Assembly: GCA_045616945.1 (NCBI GenBank)
Contig: JAZLHR010000127.1
Location: 1-62,801 of the forward strand
DNA length: 62,801 nt
Direction of reading: 5' to 3'
From: UBA6987 sp045616945
Lineage (GTDB): Bacteria > Bacillota > Clostridia > Lachnospirales > Lachnospiraceae
The first letter of the stretch is position 1. Every line of letters starts with the position of its first letter. The translations under genes and the position numbers were made by a program. Positions 1 through 8,800 of the stretch are shown here, piece after piece. Below the pieces are notes generated by a model. That model was not told the origin of the DNA. It ran no database searches and was given only the letters and a program-made list of their open reading frames with translations.

Positions 1-435
1 ATGGGTTGGGGCCACATTTCCAGTCCCAAGAAGCTGTTTGAGACCGGCCAGCAGGTCGAATGCTTCATCAAGTCCATCAAGGGCACCAAGATCGGTCTTT
101 CCCGCAGATTCCCCGATGAGAATCCCTGGCTCGGTGCCGAACAAAAATATGCCATCGGCAATATCGTGACCGGTAAGGTCGTCCGCTTTGCCGATTTCGG
201 TGCTTTCGTTGAGCTGGCGCCCGGTGTCGACGGTCTGCTTCATGTTTCCCAGATCGCCAAGACTCGCGTTACCAAGCCCTCCGATGTACTGACCATCGGT
301 CAGGAAATCGAAGCCAAGGTCACTGAGTTCAATTATGACGAACACAAGATCAGCCTTTCCATCAAGGCTCTTGAGATGGATCGTGAGACCACCGAGGAAA
401 CTCTGACGGCTCCTATTTCCATCCCGATGCAGTAA
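1..435 (+). CDS. rpsA: Ribosomal protein S1 (C-terminal part, 5' end outside window)
   Basis: Open from the first base, so the true start probably lies upstream and the first ATG is internal. The visible 144 residues contain the end of one S1 (OB-fold) RNA-binding repeat, ending in KIGLSRRFPDENPW, and one complete repeat with the typical motifs GxVVRFADFGAFVEL, GLLHVSQIA and ISLSIKAL. The tail is acidic and Thr/Glu-rich. S1 repeats bind mRNA on the ribosome. In Clostridia S1 is often fused to IspH or follows cmk and ispH; the window cannot show which applies here. A terminator follows directly, so pyrH is a separate unit. The S1-family assignment is firm; calling it S1 itself rather than another multi-S1 protein is inference from repeat number and position. 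Confidence 0.75.
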   Translation: MGWGHISSPKKLFETGQQVECFIKSIKGTKIGLSRRFPDENPWLGAEQKYAIGNIVTGKVVRFADFGAFVELAPGVDGLLHVSQIAKTRVTKPSDVLTIGQEIEAKVTEFNYDEHKISLSIKALEMDRETTEETLTAPISIPMQ

Positions 436-451
436 GGCAGTTTCGTTTGCC

Positions 452-494
452 AAAGGATCTGCAGCTGCGTATGTGGCTGCGGGTCCTTTTGCTT
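452..494 (+). terminator. Intrinsic terminator after rpsA
   Basis: AAAGGATCTGCAGC pairs with the segment ending GTCCTTT (about 14 bp with G-U pairs, 10-nt loop), followed by TTTTGCTTT. It lies between the S1 stop and pyrH. Confidence 0.7.
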
Positions 495-529
495 TATGTT
501 TGAAATCATTCGCTACAAGAGGTCTCCGT

Positions 530-1231
530 ATGGAAAAAAGAAGGGTATTGCTGAAGCTCAGCGGTGAAGCATTGGCCGGTGAGAAGCATTTCGGCTTTGA
601 TGAGCAGATAACGAGGGGCGTGGCACAGCAGGTGAAGGAAGCTGTGGACGCAGGTGTTCAGGTGGCAGTTGTGATCGGCGGCGGCAATTTCTGGCGCGGC
701 CGTTCGAGCGGTTCCATGGACCGTGTCCGTGCCGATCAGATCGGTATGCTGGCTACGGTAATGAATGCCATTTATGTTTCTGATATATTCAGGACGGAAG
801 GAATGCGCACGCAGATATATACGCCTTTCCTGTGCGGCAGCATGACTCGCCTTTTCAGCAAATTCGATGCGATGGAAGATCTGGAAGCCGGTAAGGTTGT
901 TTTTTTTGCCGGCGGGACAGGGCATCCATATTTTTCGACCGATACGGGCGTGGTCCTTCGTGCGGTTGAAATGGAGGCGGATGAGATCCTGCTTGCCAAG
1001 GCCGTCGACGGTGTGTATGACAGTGATCCGGCCAGAAATCCGGATGCGAAGAAATTTGATGCCATTTCCATTGACGAAGTGGTACGCCTCGGGCTGAAGG
1101 TGGTAGATACGACCGCTTCGGCACTGGCGCAGGAAAACCGTATGCCCATGGCGGTATTCAGTCTGAATGAGGAAAAGAGTATCAGCCGTGCCATGATGGG
1201 AGATATGAGCGGTACGCGCATCACAGTATGA
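530..1231 (+). CDS. pyrH: UMP kinase
   Basis: Phosphorylates UMP to UDP in pyrimidine nucleotide synthesis (cytosol, hexamer). The 233-residue product begins MEKRRVLLKLSGEAL, the nucleotide-binding start of the amino-acid-kinase fold, and has VVIGGGNFWRG, the UMP-site segment RADQIGMLATVMNA and the FAGGTGHPYFSTDT loop. I chose the ATG at 530 over a GTG 57 bases upstream because AAGAGG sits just before it and family members start here. frr follows 24 bases later, the common pyrH-frr pair. Length and motifs are normal. Confidence 0.97.
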   Translation: MEKRRVLLKLSGEALAGEKHFGFDEQITRGVAQQVKEAVDAGVQVAVVIGGGNFWRGRSSGSMDRVRADQIGMLATVMNAIYVSDIFRTEGMRTQIYTPFLCGSMTRLFSKFDAMEDLEAGKVVFFAGGTGHPYFSTDTGVVLRAVEMEADEILLAKAVDGVYDSDPARNPDAKKFDAISIDEVVRLGLKVVDTTASALAQENRMPMAVFSLNEEKSISRAMMGDMSGTRITV

Positions 1232-1255
1232 TCAATTAGAAAGGAACAGGACAAA

Positions 1256-1810
1256 ATGAGCGACACATTAAAAGTATTTGAAGACAAGATGGTCAAAACA
1301 CTTTCCAATTTGGATGAGGAGTTTTCTTCCATCCGTGCCGGCCGCGCCAATCCTGCGGTCCTGAATCACATTACGGTCGATTATTACGGCTCTGCGACGC
1401 CTTTGCAGCAGGTCGCTAATATTAGCGTCCCCGAGGCACGCATCATTTCCATTCAGCCCTGGGACCGCAGTCTGCTGAAAGCGATCGAAAAGGCCATCAA
1501 TACTTCCGAACTGGGCATCAATCCCAATAACGACGGTTCCGTGATCCGGCTTGTTTTCCCGGAACTGACGGAAGATCGCCGCAAAGAACTCAGCAAGGAT
1601 GTCAAGAAAAAAGGAGAAGCGGCCAAGGTCGCCGTCCGCAACATCCGCAGAGATGCCATCGAGTCCTTTAAGAAAGCCGAAAAGGCCGGAGAAATGACCG
1701 AGGATGACCGCAAGAAGGCTGAAGAGGATGCTCAGAAGCTGACGGATAAGTACATCGCCAATATCGACAAGGCAGTAGATGCCAAGACGAAGGAGATCAT
1801 GACTGTCTGA
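1256..1810 (+). CDS. frr: Ribosome recycling factor
   Basis: Splits terminated ribosomes together with EF-G so they can be reused. The 184-residue length is standard. The conserved segments are present: SSIRAGRANPAVL near residue 25, the SIQPWDRSLLKAIEKAI helix, GSVIRLVFPELTEDRRKELSK, and the charged C-terminal coiled arm. An AAAGGAACAGG ribosome binding site precedes the ATG. It is transcribed with pyrH and ends at a strong terminator. Confidence 0.97.
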   Translation: MSDTLKVFEDKMVKTLSNLDEEFSSIRAGRANPAVLNHITVDYYGSATPLQQVANISVPEARIISIQPWDRSLLKAIEKAINTSELGINPNNDGSVIRLVFPELTEDRRKELSKDVKKKGEAAKVAVRNIRRDAIESFKKAEKAGEMTEDDRKKAEEDAQKLTDKYIANIDKAVDAKTKEIMTV

Positions 1811-1825
1811 TCGGTTTTTCAGAAG

Positions 1826-1860
1826 AAAGAAGGGCAGGCGCAGGCTTGCCCTTCTTTTAT
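1826..1860 (+). terminator. Intrinsic terminator after frr
   Basis: Perfect 11-bp stem AAAGAAGGGCA / TGCCCTTCTTT (1826-1836 with 1847-1857), short loop, ending in a T run. Its 3' arm overlaps the candidate -35 of the uppS promoter. Confidence 0.85.
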
Positions 1861-1874
1861 GTCTGTGATAAAGT
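1846..1874 (+). promoter_or_regulatory. Candidate promoter of the uppS-polC operon
   Basis: TTGCCC at 1846-1851, 17-bp spacer, TAAAGT at 1869-1874 preceded by TG (extended -10). It overlaps the frr terminator arm. Moderate match only. Confidence 0.4.
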
Positions 1875-1923
1875 ATATCGGGGGTTTTCCCCGCAGGACA
1901 TATTTTAGACAAAGGATTGTATT

Positions 1924-2658
1924 ATGATGAACGAACCGACCGCGCAGGCTGTGCCCGCGCATGTTGCCATTATCATGGACGGAAACGGCCGATGGGCCAA
2001 AAAGCGCGGCCTGCCGAGGAAACTCGGGCATAAAGCGGGCTGTGAAACCCTGGAGCAGCTGGTAGAGGACTGCGCCAGGATCGGGATACGGTATTTTACG
2101 GTATATGCTTTCTCCACCGAGAACTGGAAGCGTTCCGAAGAGGAAGTGAACGCCCTGATGCAGCTGTTCCGCTACTATATTCCCCGCATCCGGAAAAAGG
2201 CAATGGCCAATGATATCCGCGTGATGACGATCGGTGACAGCAGTGCTTTTGCGCCGGATCTCATGCAGGGTCTGGATTCGCTGGCGGAAGATACCAAAGA
2301 TCATAAAAAAATGACCTTTATCATTGCCCTGAATTACGGCGGCCGTGACGAACTGGTTCGCGCATACCGGAAAATGCTTTCGGCGGTGCAGGCCGGCGAG
2401 CTTTCCCCGGAGGAGATCGGCGAGGATACCGTCAGCCGGTATTTGGATACGGCAGGCATCCCCGACCCGGATCTGCTGATCCGTACCAGCGGTGAACAGC
2501 GCCTTTCCAATTTCCTTCCCTGGCAGTCGGCTTATTCCGAACTGTATTTTACGGATGTCCTGTGGCCGGATTTCCATAAGGAGCAGCTGCTGGAGGCCAT
2601 TGACAGCTACCGGCACCGGGATCGCCGCTTCGGCGGACGCAGGGAGGAAGAAGCATGA
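1924..2658 (+). CDS. uppS: Isoprenyl transferase (undecaprenyl diphosphate synthase)
   Basis: Cis-prenyltransferase that adds isopentenyl units to farnesyl diphosphate to build the C55 carrier lipid for peptidoglycan. The 244-residue protein has the signature HVAIIMDGNGRWAKKRG with the Mg-binding Asp19, the YAFSTENWKR motif, and the C-terminal RTSGEQRLSNFLPWQ and SAYSELYF motifs. AAAGGA precedes the start; an ATG three bases downstream is also possible. The stop overlaps the cdsA start by four bases, so the two are translationally coupled. Confidence 0.95.
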   Translation: MMNEPTAQAVPAHVAIIMDGNGRWAKKRGLPRKLGHKAGCETLEQLVEDCARIGIRYFTVYAFSTENWKRSEEEVNALMQLFRYYIPRIRKKAMANDIRVMTIGDSSAFAPDLMQGLDSLAEDTKDHKKMTFIIALNYGGRDELVRAYRKMLSAVQAGELSPEEIGEDTVSRYLDTAGIPDPDLLIRTSGEQRLSNFLPWQSAYSELYFTDVLWPDFHKEQLLEAIDSYRHRDRRFGGRREEEA

Positions 2659-3449
2659 GTGACTTCTGGGTTCGCCTGCGCAGCAGCCTTGTATTGGTTT
2701 TGATCGCGTTTTTGGCACTGCATTACGGCGGCGCGGTATTGGCAGCCGCTCTGTGCTTTACGGCTCTGATCGGTTTGACGGAATTCCAGAAGGTATGCGG
2801 GATATGGGGATCCGCGCCCGGTTATATTTCGCTGGGCGGTGCTGTCCTTTGCCTGGCGGCGGGGATGCTGCGTCCGGATCTTTTGCTTCCTGCGCTGTGG
2901 CTGCTCCTGATGGCCCTGTTCTTTTTATTGGTATTCGGGTATCCGCGCTTTACGGCAGAACAGTGTGCGGCGGCCTTTTTCGGGGTCGTATATATTCCCG
3001 TGCTGCTCAGCTTTATTTATCGGATCCGGCTGATGGATAACGGAAAAGTGCTTGTCTGGCTGGTATTTCTGACTTCCTGGGGGTCGGATGTCATGGCTTA
3101 TTGCTGCGGCCGGCTTTTCGGGAAGCATAAGCTCTGCCCGACGCTGAGTCCGAAAAAATCCGTGGAGGGCGCCGTGGGAGCCGTGATCGGAACGGCGCTT
3201 CTGGGACTTCTGTACGCATTCCTGTTCGATATGCGGGAATATGCCTGGGGGATCGTGCTTTCCGGTGCGGTCGGAAGCGTGCTCTCTCAGCTCGGAGACC
3301 TGACGGCTTCCGCCATCAAGCGGCAGAAGGGAATCAAGGATTACGGGGATCTGATCCCCGGACACGGCGGTATCATGGATCGCTTTGACAGTGTGATCTT
3401 TACATCACCGGCTGTCTATTTTGTACTTTGTATTGCGGGGATCGGCTGA
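2655..3449 (+). CDS. cdsA: Phosphatidate cytidylyltransferase
   Basis: Makes CDP-diacylglycerol, the branch point of phospholipid synthesis, in the membrane. The 264-residue protein is mostly hydrophobic helices and ends with the CdsA signature: LGDLTASAIKRQKGIKDYGD, then the LIPGHGGIMDRFDS segment. It starts inside the end of uppS (ATGA overlap). In most Clostridia dxr follows; here rseP begins 29 bases after the cdsA stop with no room for dxr. Confidence 0.95.
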   Translation: MSDFWVRLRSSLVLVLIAFLALHYGGAVLAAALCFTALIGLTEFQKVCGIWGSAPGYISLGGAVLCLAAGMLRPDLLLPALWLLLMALFFLLVFGYPRFTAEQCAAAFFGVVYIPVLLSFIYRIRLMDNGKVLVWLVFLTSWGSDVMAYCCGRLFGKHKLCPTLSPKKSVEGAVGAVIGTALLGLLYAFLFDMREYAWGIVLSGAVGSVLSQLGDLTASAIKRQKGIKDYGDLIPGHGGIMDRFDSVIFTSPAVYFVLCIAGIG

Positions 3450-3478
3450 TAAAGACCCTCCCGCAGGGGGATTTTTTT

Positions 3479-4765
3479 ATGGCTATTACGATTATAATCG
3501 GTATTGTTGTATTCAGCCTGCTGGTTATCGGGCATGAATTGGGACACTTTCTTCTGGCGAAGGCTCTGGGCGTGAGCGTTACGGAGTTCTCTCTGGGACT
3601 CGGTCCGTCGATCGTCTCATGGGGAAAGGGAGAGACCCGTTACTGCATCAAATGCATTCCCTTCGGCGGAGCCTGTCAGATGGTGGGCGAGGATGAGGAT
3701 AGTCTGGAACCGAACTCCTTCAATTCCAAGCCGGCCTGGGCCAGATTTCTGATCGTGGCGGCAGGGCCGGTGTTCAATCTGGTTTTCGGTGTGCTTTGCG
3801 CCGTGGTGCTTGTCGCATCCGTCGGCATCAACCGTCCCGTTTGCTACCGGGCGACCGGACATGCCGCGGAGATCGGTCTTCAGGACGGCGACACCATTCT
3901 TTCGCTGGGCGGCAAAAAGATCCGCATCGGGCGTGATTTTGCGCTGCTGGAGACACAGGGATTTATTCAGGGAGAATTGGAACTGGTATGGGAGCATGAC
4001 GGCGAAGTGAAGCGTGCCATGCTGGATACGCATTATACCGTCTATGAAATCGGCATTTCCTATAACAGGGGAGATGCTTCCCTGTCAGGCATCGTCAGCG
4101 GATCTCCGGCGGAAAAGGCCGGTCTGCTTGCGGGTGACCGGGTCATCGGGATCAACGGGACGCCTGTCGCGGACGGCGATGCCATGGGGGCATATCTGCA
4201 GGAAAATCCTCTGGACGGCAAGCCTCTGGAACTGACGGTGCTGCGCGGCGGCGAAAGCCGGCAGATCACGGTCGTTCCGGTCCCCTATGAGCGAAATTCT
4301 CTGGGCTTCAACAGTTTTTATTACTTTTTTTCCAGTAAAAACCTCGGAGAGATCCTGAAATATTCCCTGATCGAAACCGGCTATTGGTGCCGTGCGACGT
4401 TCAGCAGCCTGAAAATGCTGGTGCGCGGACAGGTCGGGTTCCGGGATATGTCCGGTGTGGTGGGGATCGTTGCGATCCTCGGCGACGCGGTGGATTCCGG
4501 TATGAAGGCAGGCGGTGTATCCGTTGCCTTTGATAATGTGATGGAACTGGTCGTGCTCCTGAATGTGAACCTCGGGATCATGAATCTGCTGCCGATCCCC
4601 GCACTGGACGGCGGCCGCCTGGTATTTATCATTTTGGAAATGATCCGCAGGAAGCCGATCCCCCGCGAAAAAGAGGGGATGATCCACCTGATCGGTCTGG
4701 CTGTATTGATGGTGCTAATGGCTGCATTTCTTTTCAGCGATGTGCTGAAATTGTTCGGAAGGTAA
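3479..4765 (+). CDS. rseP: Site-2 intramembrane metalloprotease RseP/RasP
   Basis: Membrane zinc protease that cuts anti-sigma factors and leftover signal peptides within the membrane. Start set at the ATG at 3479 after GGGGGA; an earlier in-frame start would lie inside cdsA. The first helix holds the zinc motif H19-E20-x-x-H23 (GHELGHFLLAKALG), a PDZ domain lies in the middle (SGIVSGSPAEKAGLLAGDRV), and the C-terminal helix carries NLLPIPALDGGRL, whose Asp is the third metal ligand. The 428-residue length is normal. It sits between cdsA and ispG as in related genomes, apart from the missing dxr. Confidence 0.95.
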   Translation: MAITIIIGIVVFSLLVIGHELGHFLLAKALGVSVTEFSLGLGPSIVSWGKGETRYCIKCIPFGGACQMVGEDEDSLEPNSFNSKPAWARFLIVAAGPVFNLVFGVLCAVVLVASVGINRPVCYRATGHAAEIGLQDGDTILSLGGKKIRIGRDFALLETQGFIQGELELVWEHDGEVKRAMLDTHYTVYEIGISYNRGDASLSGIVSGSPAEKAGLLAGDRVIGINGTPVADGDAMGAYLQENPLDGKPLELTVLRGGESRQITVVPVPYERNSLGFNSFYYFFSSKNLGEILKYSLIETGYWCRATFSSLKMLVRGQVGFRDMSGVVGIVAILGDAVDSGMKAGGVSVAFDNVMELVVLLNVNLGIMNLLPIPALDGGRLVFIILEMIRRKPIPREKEGMIHLIGLAVLMVLMAAFLFSDVLKLFGR

Positions 4766-4769
4766 GATC

Positions 4770-5837
4770 ATGGAACTTTTTTCCCGCAGAAAAACAAAGG
4801 AAGTTGCCGTTGGAAATGTGATCGTCGGCGGCTCACATCCGGTCAGCATCCAGTCGATGACGAATACGCGGACAGAGGATGTCTGCGCGACCGTCGGGCA
4901 GATCCGTGCCTTGGAAGCCGCCGGGTGTGAGATCATCCGCTGCACCGTCCCTACGCCGGAAGCAGCTGCCGCGATCCGCGAGATCAAGAAGGAGATCCGT
5001 ATCCCTTTGGTCGCGGACATTCACTTTGATTATAAAATGGCGATCGCTGCCATGGAGAACGGTGCGGACAAGATCCGCATCAACCCGGGCAACCTGGGCG
5101 GCGCGGAAAAGCTGCGTGCGGTGGCTGCCTGCGCGAAGGAAAGAAATATCCCGATCCGCGTCGGCGTGAACGGCGGGTCCCTGGAGCAGGTCTATCTGCA
5201 GAAATACGGCGGTGTTACGCCGGAAGGACTGGCGGAAAGCGCGCTCGGTCAGGTGAGACTGCTGGAGGATGCCGGCTGGGATAAGATCGTCATCAGCATC
5301 AAATCCTCCGATGTCCCCCTTTCGCTCCGGGCACACCGGATCCTGGCGGAAAAGACCGACTATCCTTTCCATATCGGCATCACGGAGGCCGGGACGCTGC
5401 AGCGCGGGACCGTCAAATCCTGCGCCGGTATCGGTACGCTTCTGGCTATGGGGATCGGAGATACGGTCCGTGTTTCCCTGACGGACGATCCCGTACAGGA
5501 AGTCAAGGTCGCAAAATTGCTGCTGCAGGCTCTGGGACTGCGCCGGGAAGGCATCCAGGTGGTATCCTGTCCGACCTGCGGGCGCACCAGCATCAATCTG
5601 ATCCGCCTGGCCGGTGAGGTGGAACAAATGGCCGCCCGCTACGACAAGCCGCTGAAGGTGGCTGTGATGGGCTGTGCGGTAAACGGCCCCGGGGAGGCCA
5701 GGGAAGCCGACCTCGGTATCGCCGGCGGCAGAGGAGAAGGTCTGCTGTTTCGCCGGGGACAGATCCTCTGCAAACTGCCGGAGGATCAGCTGCTGTCCGC
5801 ATTGGAACGGGAAATTATCAATTGGCAGGATGAATGA
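4770..5837 (+). CDS. ispG: 4-hydroxy-3-methylbut-2-en-1-yl diphosphate synthase
   Basis: Penultimate enzyme of the MEP isoprenoid pathway; a [4Fe-4S] enzyme that converts MEcPP to HMBPP. The 355-residue protein has the TIM-barrel start (VGGSHPVSIQSMTNT) and the iron-sulfur ligands C267 and C270 (CPTCGRTS) and C302 with E309 (GCAVNGPGE). Its presence shows that the MEP pathway operates although dxr is not in the cluster. It starts four bases after rseP and its stop overlaps the polC start. Confidence 0.97.
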   Translation: MELFSRRKTKEVAVGNVIVGGSHPVSIQSMTNTRTEDVCATVGQIRALEAAGCEIIRCTVPTPEAAAAIREIKKEIRIPLVADIHFDYKMAIAAMENGADKIRINPGNLGGAEKLRAVAACAKERNIPIRVGVNGGSLEQVYLQKYGGVTPEGLAESALGQVRLLEDAGWDKIVISIKSSDVPLSLRAHRILAEKTDYPFHIGITEAGTLQRGTVKSCAGIGTLLAMGIGDTVRVSLTDDPVQEVKVAKLLLQALGLRREGIQVVSCPTCGRTSINLIRLAGEVEQMAARYDKPLKVAVMGCAVNGPGEAREADLGIAGGRGEGLLFRRGQILCKLPEDQLLSALEREIINWQDE

Positions 5838-8800
5838 TGGAAAAAACACTGCGTGAAGCGCTGCCTGATCTGAAGACCGGGAATTTGATCATGGAACATC
5901 TGGATGATATCCGGGTGCTTCGGATGACGATGCCCAGAGAACGGAATATGCTGAAAATCTATATTTCCAGCCCGGTCATACTGCCCAAAAGGGATGTTTA
6001 TGCGCTCGAAGCCGCTGTCAAGCATCAATATTTTTCTTCCAAGGAAGTAAAGGTCCGTGTTTATGAATATTTCCGTCTGTCCGGGATCGGACTGCGGGAA
6101 GCTTACGAGGCATACCGGGAAAGCATCGCGCTGGAACTGAAATTGTCTGATCTGATGGAATATAATGTATTCCGCAGCACGGAGCTGATTTTTGAAAACG
6201 ATTCGCTGATCCGCCTGCGTACGCCGCAGAATGTCGTCTTCAGGACCTATCTGCCGGCGCTGGCGAACTATCTGGAGTCCCTGTTCTGTGAAAGATTCGG
6301 ACTCCCTGTTTCCGTGCGCATAGAATATGCCGCAGAGAGCTTTCACGTGAAATCCGATACCGATGCGGCCGTTTCGGAAGCGGTATCCGTGATCGCCGCC
6401 GGGAGGGATGCAGCCGTACAAACCGAAAAAGAAAAACAGTCGGCTGCCGCGGCGGAAAAGGAAAAGAAAGATTATTACGCGAAAAAAGAACACTCGAAGA
6501 AGTTTGAAGAAGGCATGGGATACGGATATGAATTTTCCGGCGATCCTCTGCCGATCTGTGAGATCAACGAAGAGCTCGGCGATGTCATTATCGACGGTCA
6601 GGTCCTGAAATTGGAAGAACGGGAACTCAAGACAGGCAATCTGATGGAACTGCTGGCGGTAACGGATAAGACGGACACCATTATGGTCAAGCTGTTCTGC
6701 AAAAAAGAGGAACAGCCGTCTCTGCTCCCGTTCATCAAGGCAGGAACATATATCCGGCTGAAGGGATATGCCTCTTTTGATAAGTATGATAAGGAGGTCG
6801 CGATCTCCCATGTCACCGGGCTGCGGATATCGGCCCCTTCCGGGGAAAAACGTACGGATACTTCCCCTAAAAAACGTGTGGAACTGCATGCACATACCCA
6901 AATGAGCGAAATGGATGCGGTGACGCATACGGGCGCTTTGGTGAACCGTGCCGCGGCGTGGGGACATCCTGCCGTAGCGATCACCGATCACGGCGTGGTC
7001 CAGTCCTTCCCAGAGGCCATGCATGCGGCCGAGCGCTACGGTGAAAAGCTGAAGATCATTTACGGCTGCGAGGGATATCTGGTAGACGATACTACCGGCA
7101 AGACCGCCGAAGAACTCAAAAGCTCACGGGCGTATCATGTCATCCTCCTTGCCGCGACGGAAGAAGGACGCGTCAATCTGTACCGGATGGTATCCGAGGC
7201 GCACCTGATCTATTATCATAAGCGTCCCCGGATCCCCAAGAGCCTGCTGACGGAATGCCGGAAGGGCATCATTGTCGGTTCCGCCTGTGAAGCGGGTGAA
7301 CTGTATCGGGCATTGGTCCGCGGGGAAAGTGACGAAGAGATCGCCCGGCTCGTGAACTTCTATGACTACCTGGAAGTCCAGCCTATCATGAATAATGCCT
7401 TCATGCTGCGGGATGCGAAAAATCCCTGTACGGAAGAAGACCTGCGGAATTATGTCCGGAAGATCGTCGCGCTCGGGGAACAGTTCGGCAAGCCCGTTGT
7501 AGCTACCTGCGACGTACATTTCCTGGACCCGGAAGACGAGATCTACCGGCGCATCATTCAAAAGGGACAGGGCTATGCGGATGCCGATATGCAGCCTCCG
7601 CTGTATTTCCGTACAACAGAAGAAATGCTGGCGGAATTTGAATTCCTCGGCCGGGAAAAGGCAGAGGAGATCGTTATCACCAATTCGAATCTGATCGCCG
7701 ACCGCTGCGAAAGGATCTCGCCCGTCCGTCCGGATAAGTGCCCGCCTGTCATCGAAGGCTCCGAAGAAGAACTGCAGGCCATGTGCAGAAAAAGGGCACA
7801 TGAGCTGTACGGGCCGGAGCTGCCGTCTATCGTGCAGGAACGAATGGACCGCGAGCTGACATCCATTATCGGCAACGGATATGCCGTGATGTATATCATC
7901 GCGCAGCGTTTGGTGAAGAAATCCAACGACGACGGATATCTGGTAGGCTCCCGGGGCTCGGTCGGATCGTCGTTCGTCGCTTATCTTTCCGGGATCACGG
8001 AGGTGAATTCCCTGCCGCCGCATTACCGCTGCCCGCGCTGCTTCCATACGATCTTCGACAACGAAGAGACACGGGCCAATGCAGGCGGTGTCGGTGTCGA
8101 TATGGGCGATATGAAATGCCCTGTATGCGGTACGCCGATGCTCAAGGACGGTTTCGATATCCCCTTTGAGGTATTCCTCGGCTTCAAGGGCGACAAGGAG
8201 CCGGATATCGACCTCAACTTTTCGGGGGAATATCAGGCCAAAGCGCACAAATATACGGAGGTGCTTTTCGGAGAAGGCCATACCTTCAAGGCCGGCACCG
8301 TAGGCGGTATCGCCGACAAAACGGCTTACGGCTATGTGAAGAAATATTACGAGGAAAAGGGCATCCAGAAGCGCAGCTGCGAGATCGAACGGATCGCAGC
8401 CGGCTGTGTAGGCGTCCGCCGCACTACGGGGCAGCACCCGGGCGGCATCGTGGTAATGCCTCACGGCGAAAATATCTATACCTTCACCCCGATCCAGCAT
8501 CCGGCGAATGATATGAAGAGCGATATCATCACGACCCATTTTGAATATCACTCGATCGACCATAACCTGCTCAAGCTGGATATCCTGGGGCATGATGATC
8601 CGACCATGATCCGCCGTCTGGAAGATCTGATCGGCATGGATGCGAAAAAGATCCCTCTGGATGATCCGGACGTCATTTCTCTGTTCCACAGCACCGATGT
8701 CCTCGGGATCACGCCGGAACAGCTGAACGGCTGCCCGCTCGGAACTTTGGGCATCCCGGAATTCGGAACGGATTTCGCTATGGGCATCGTTATGGAAACG

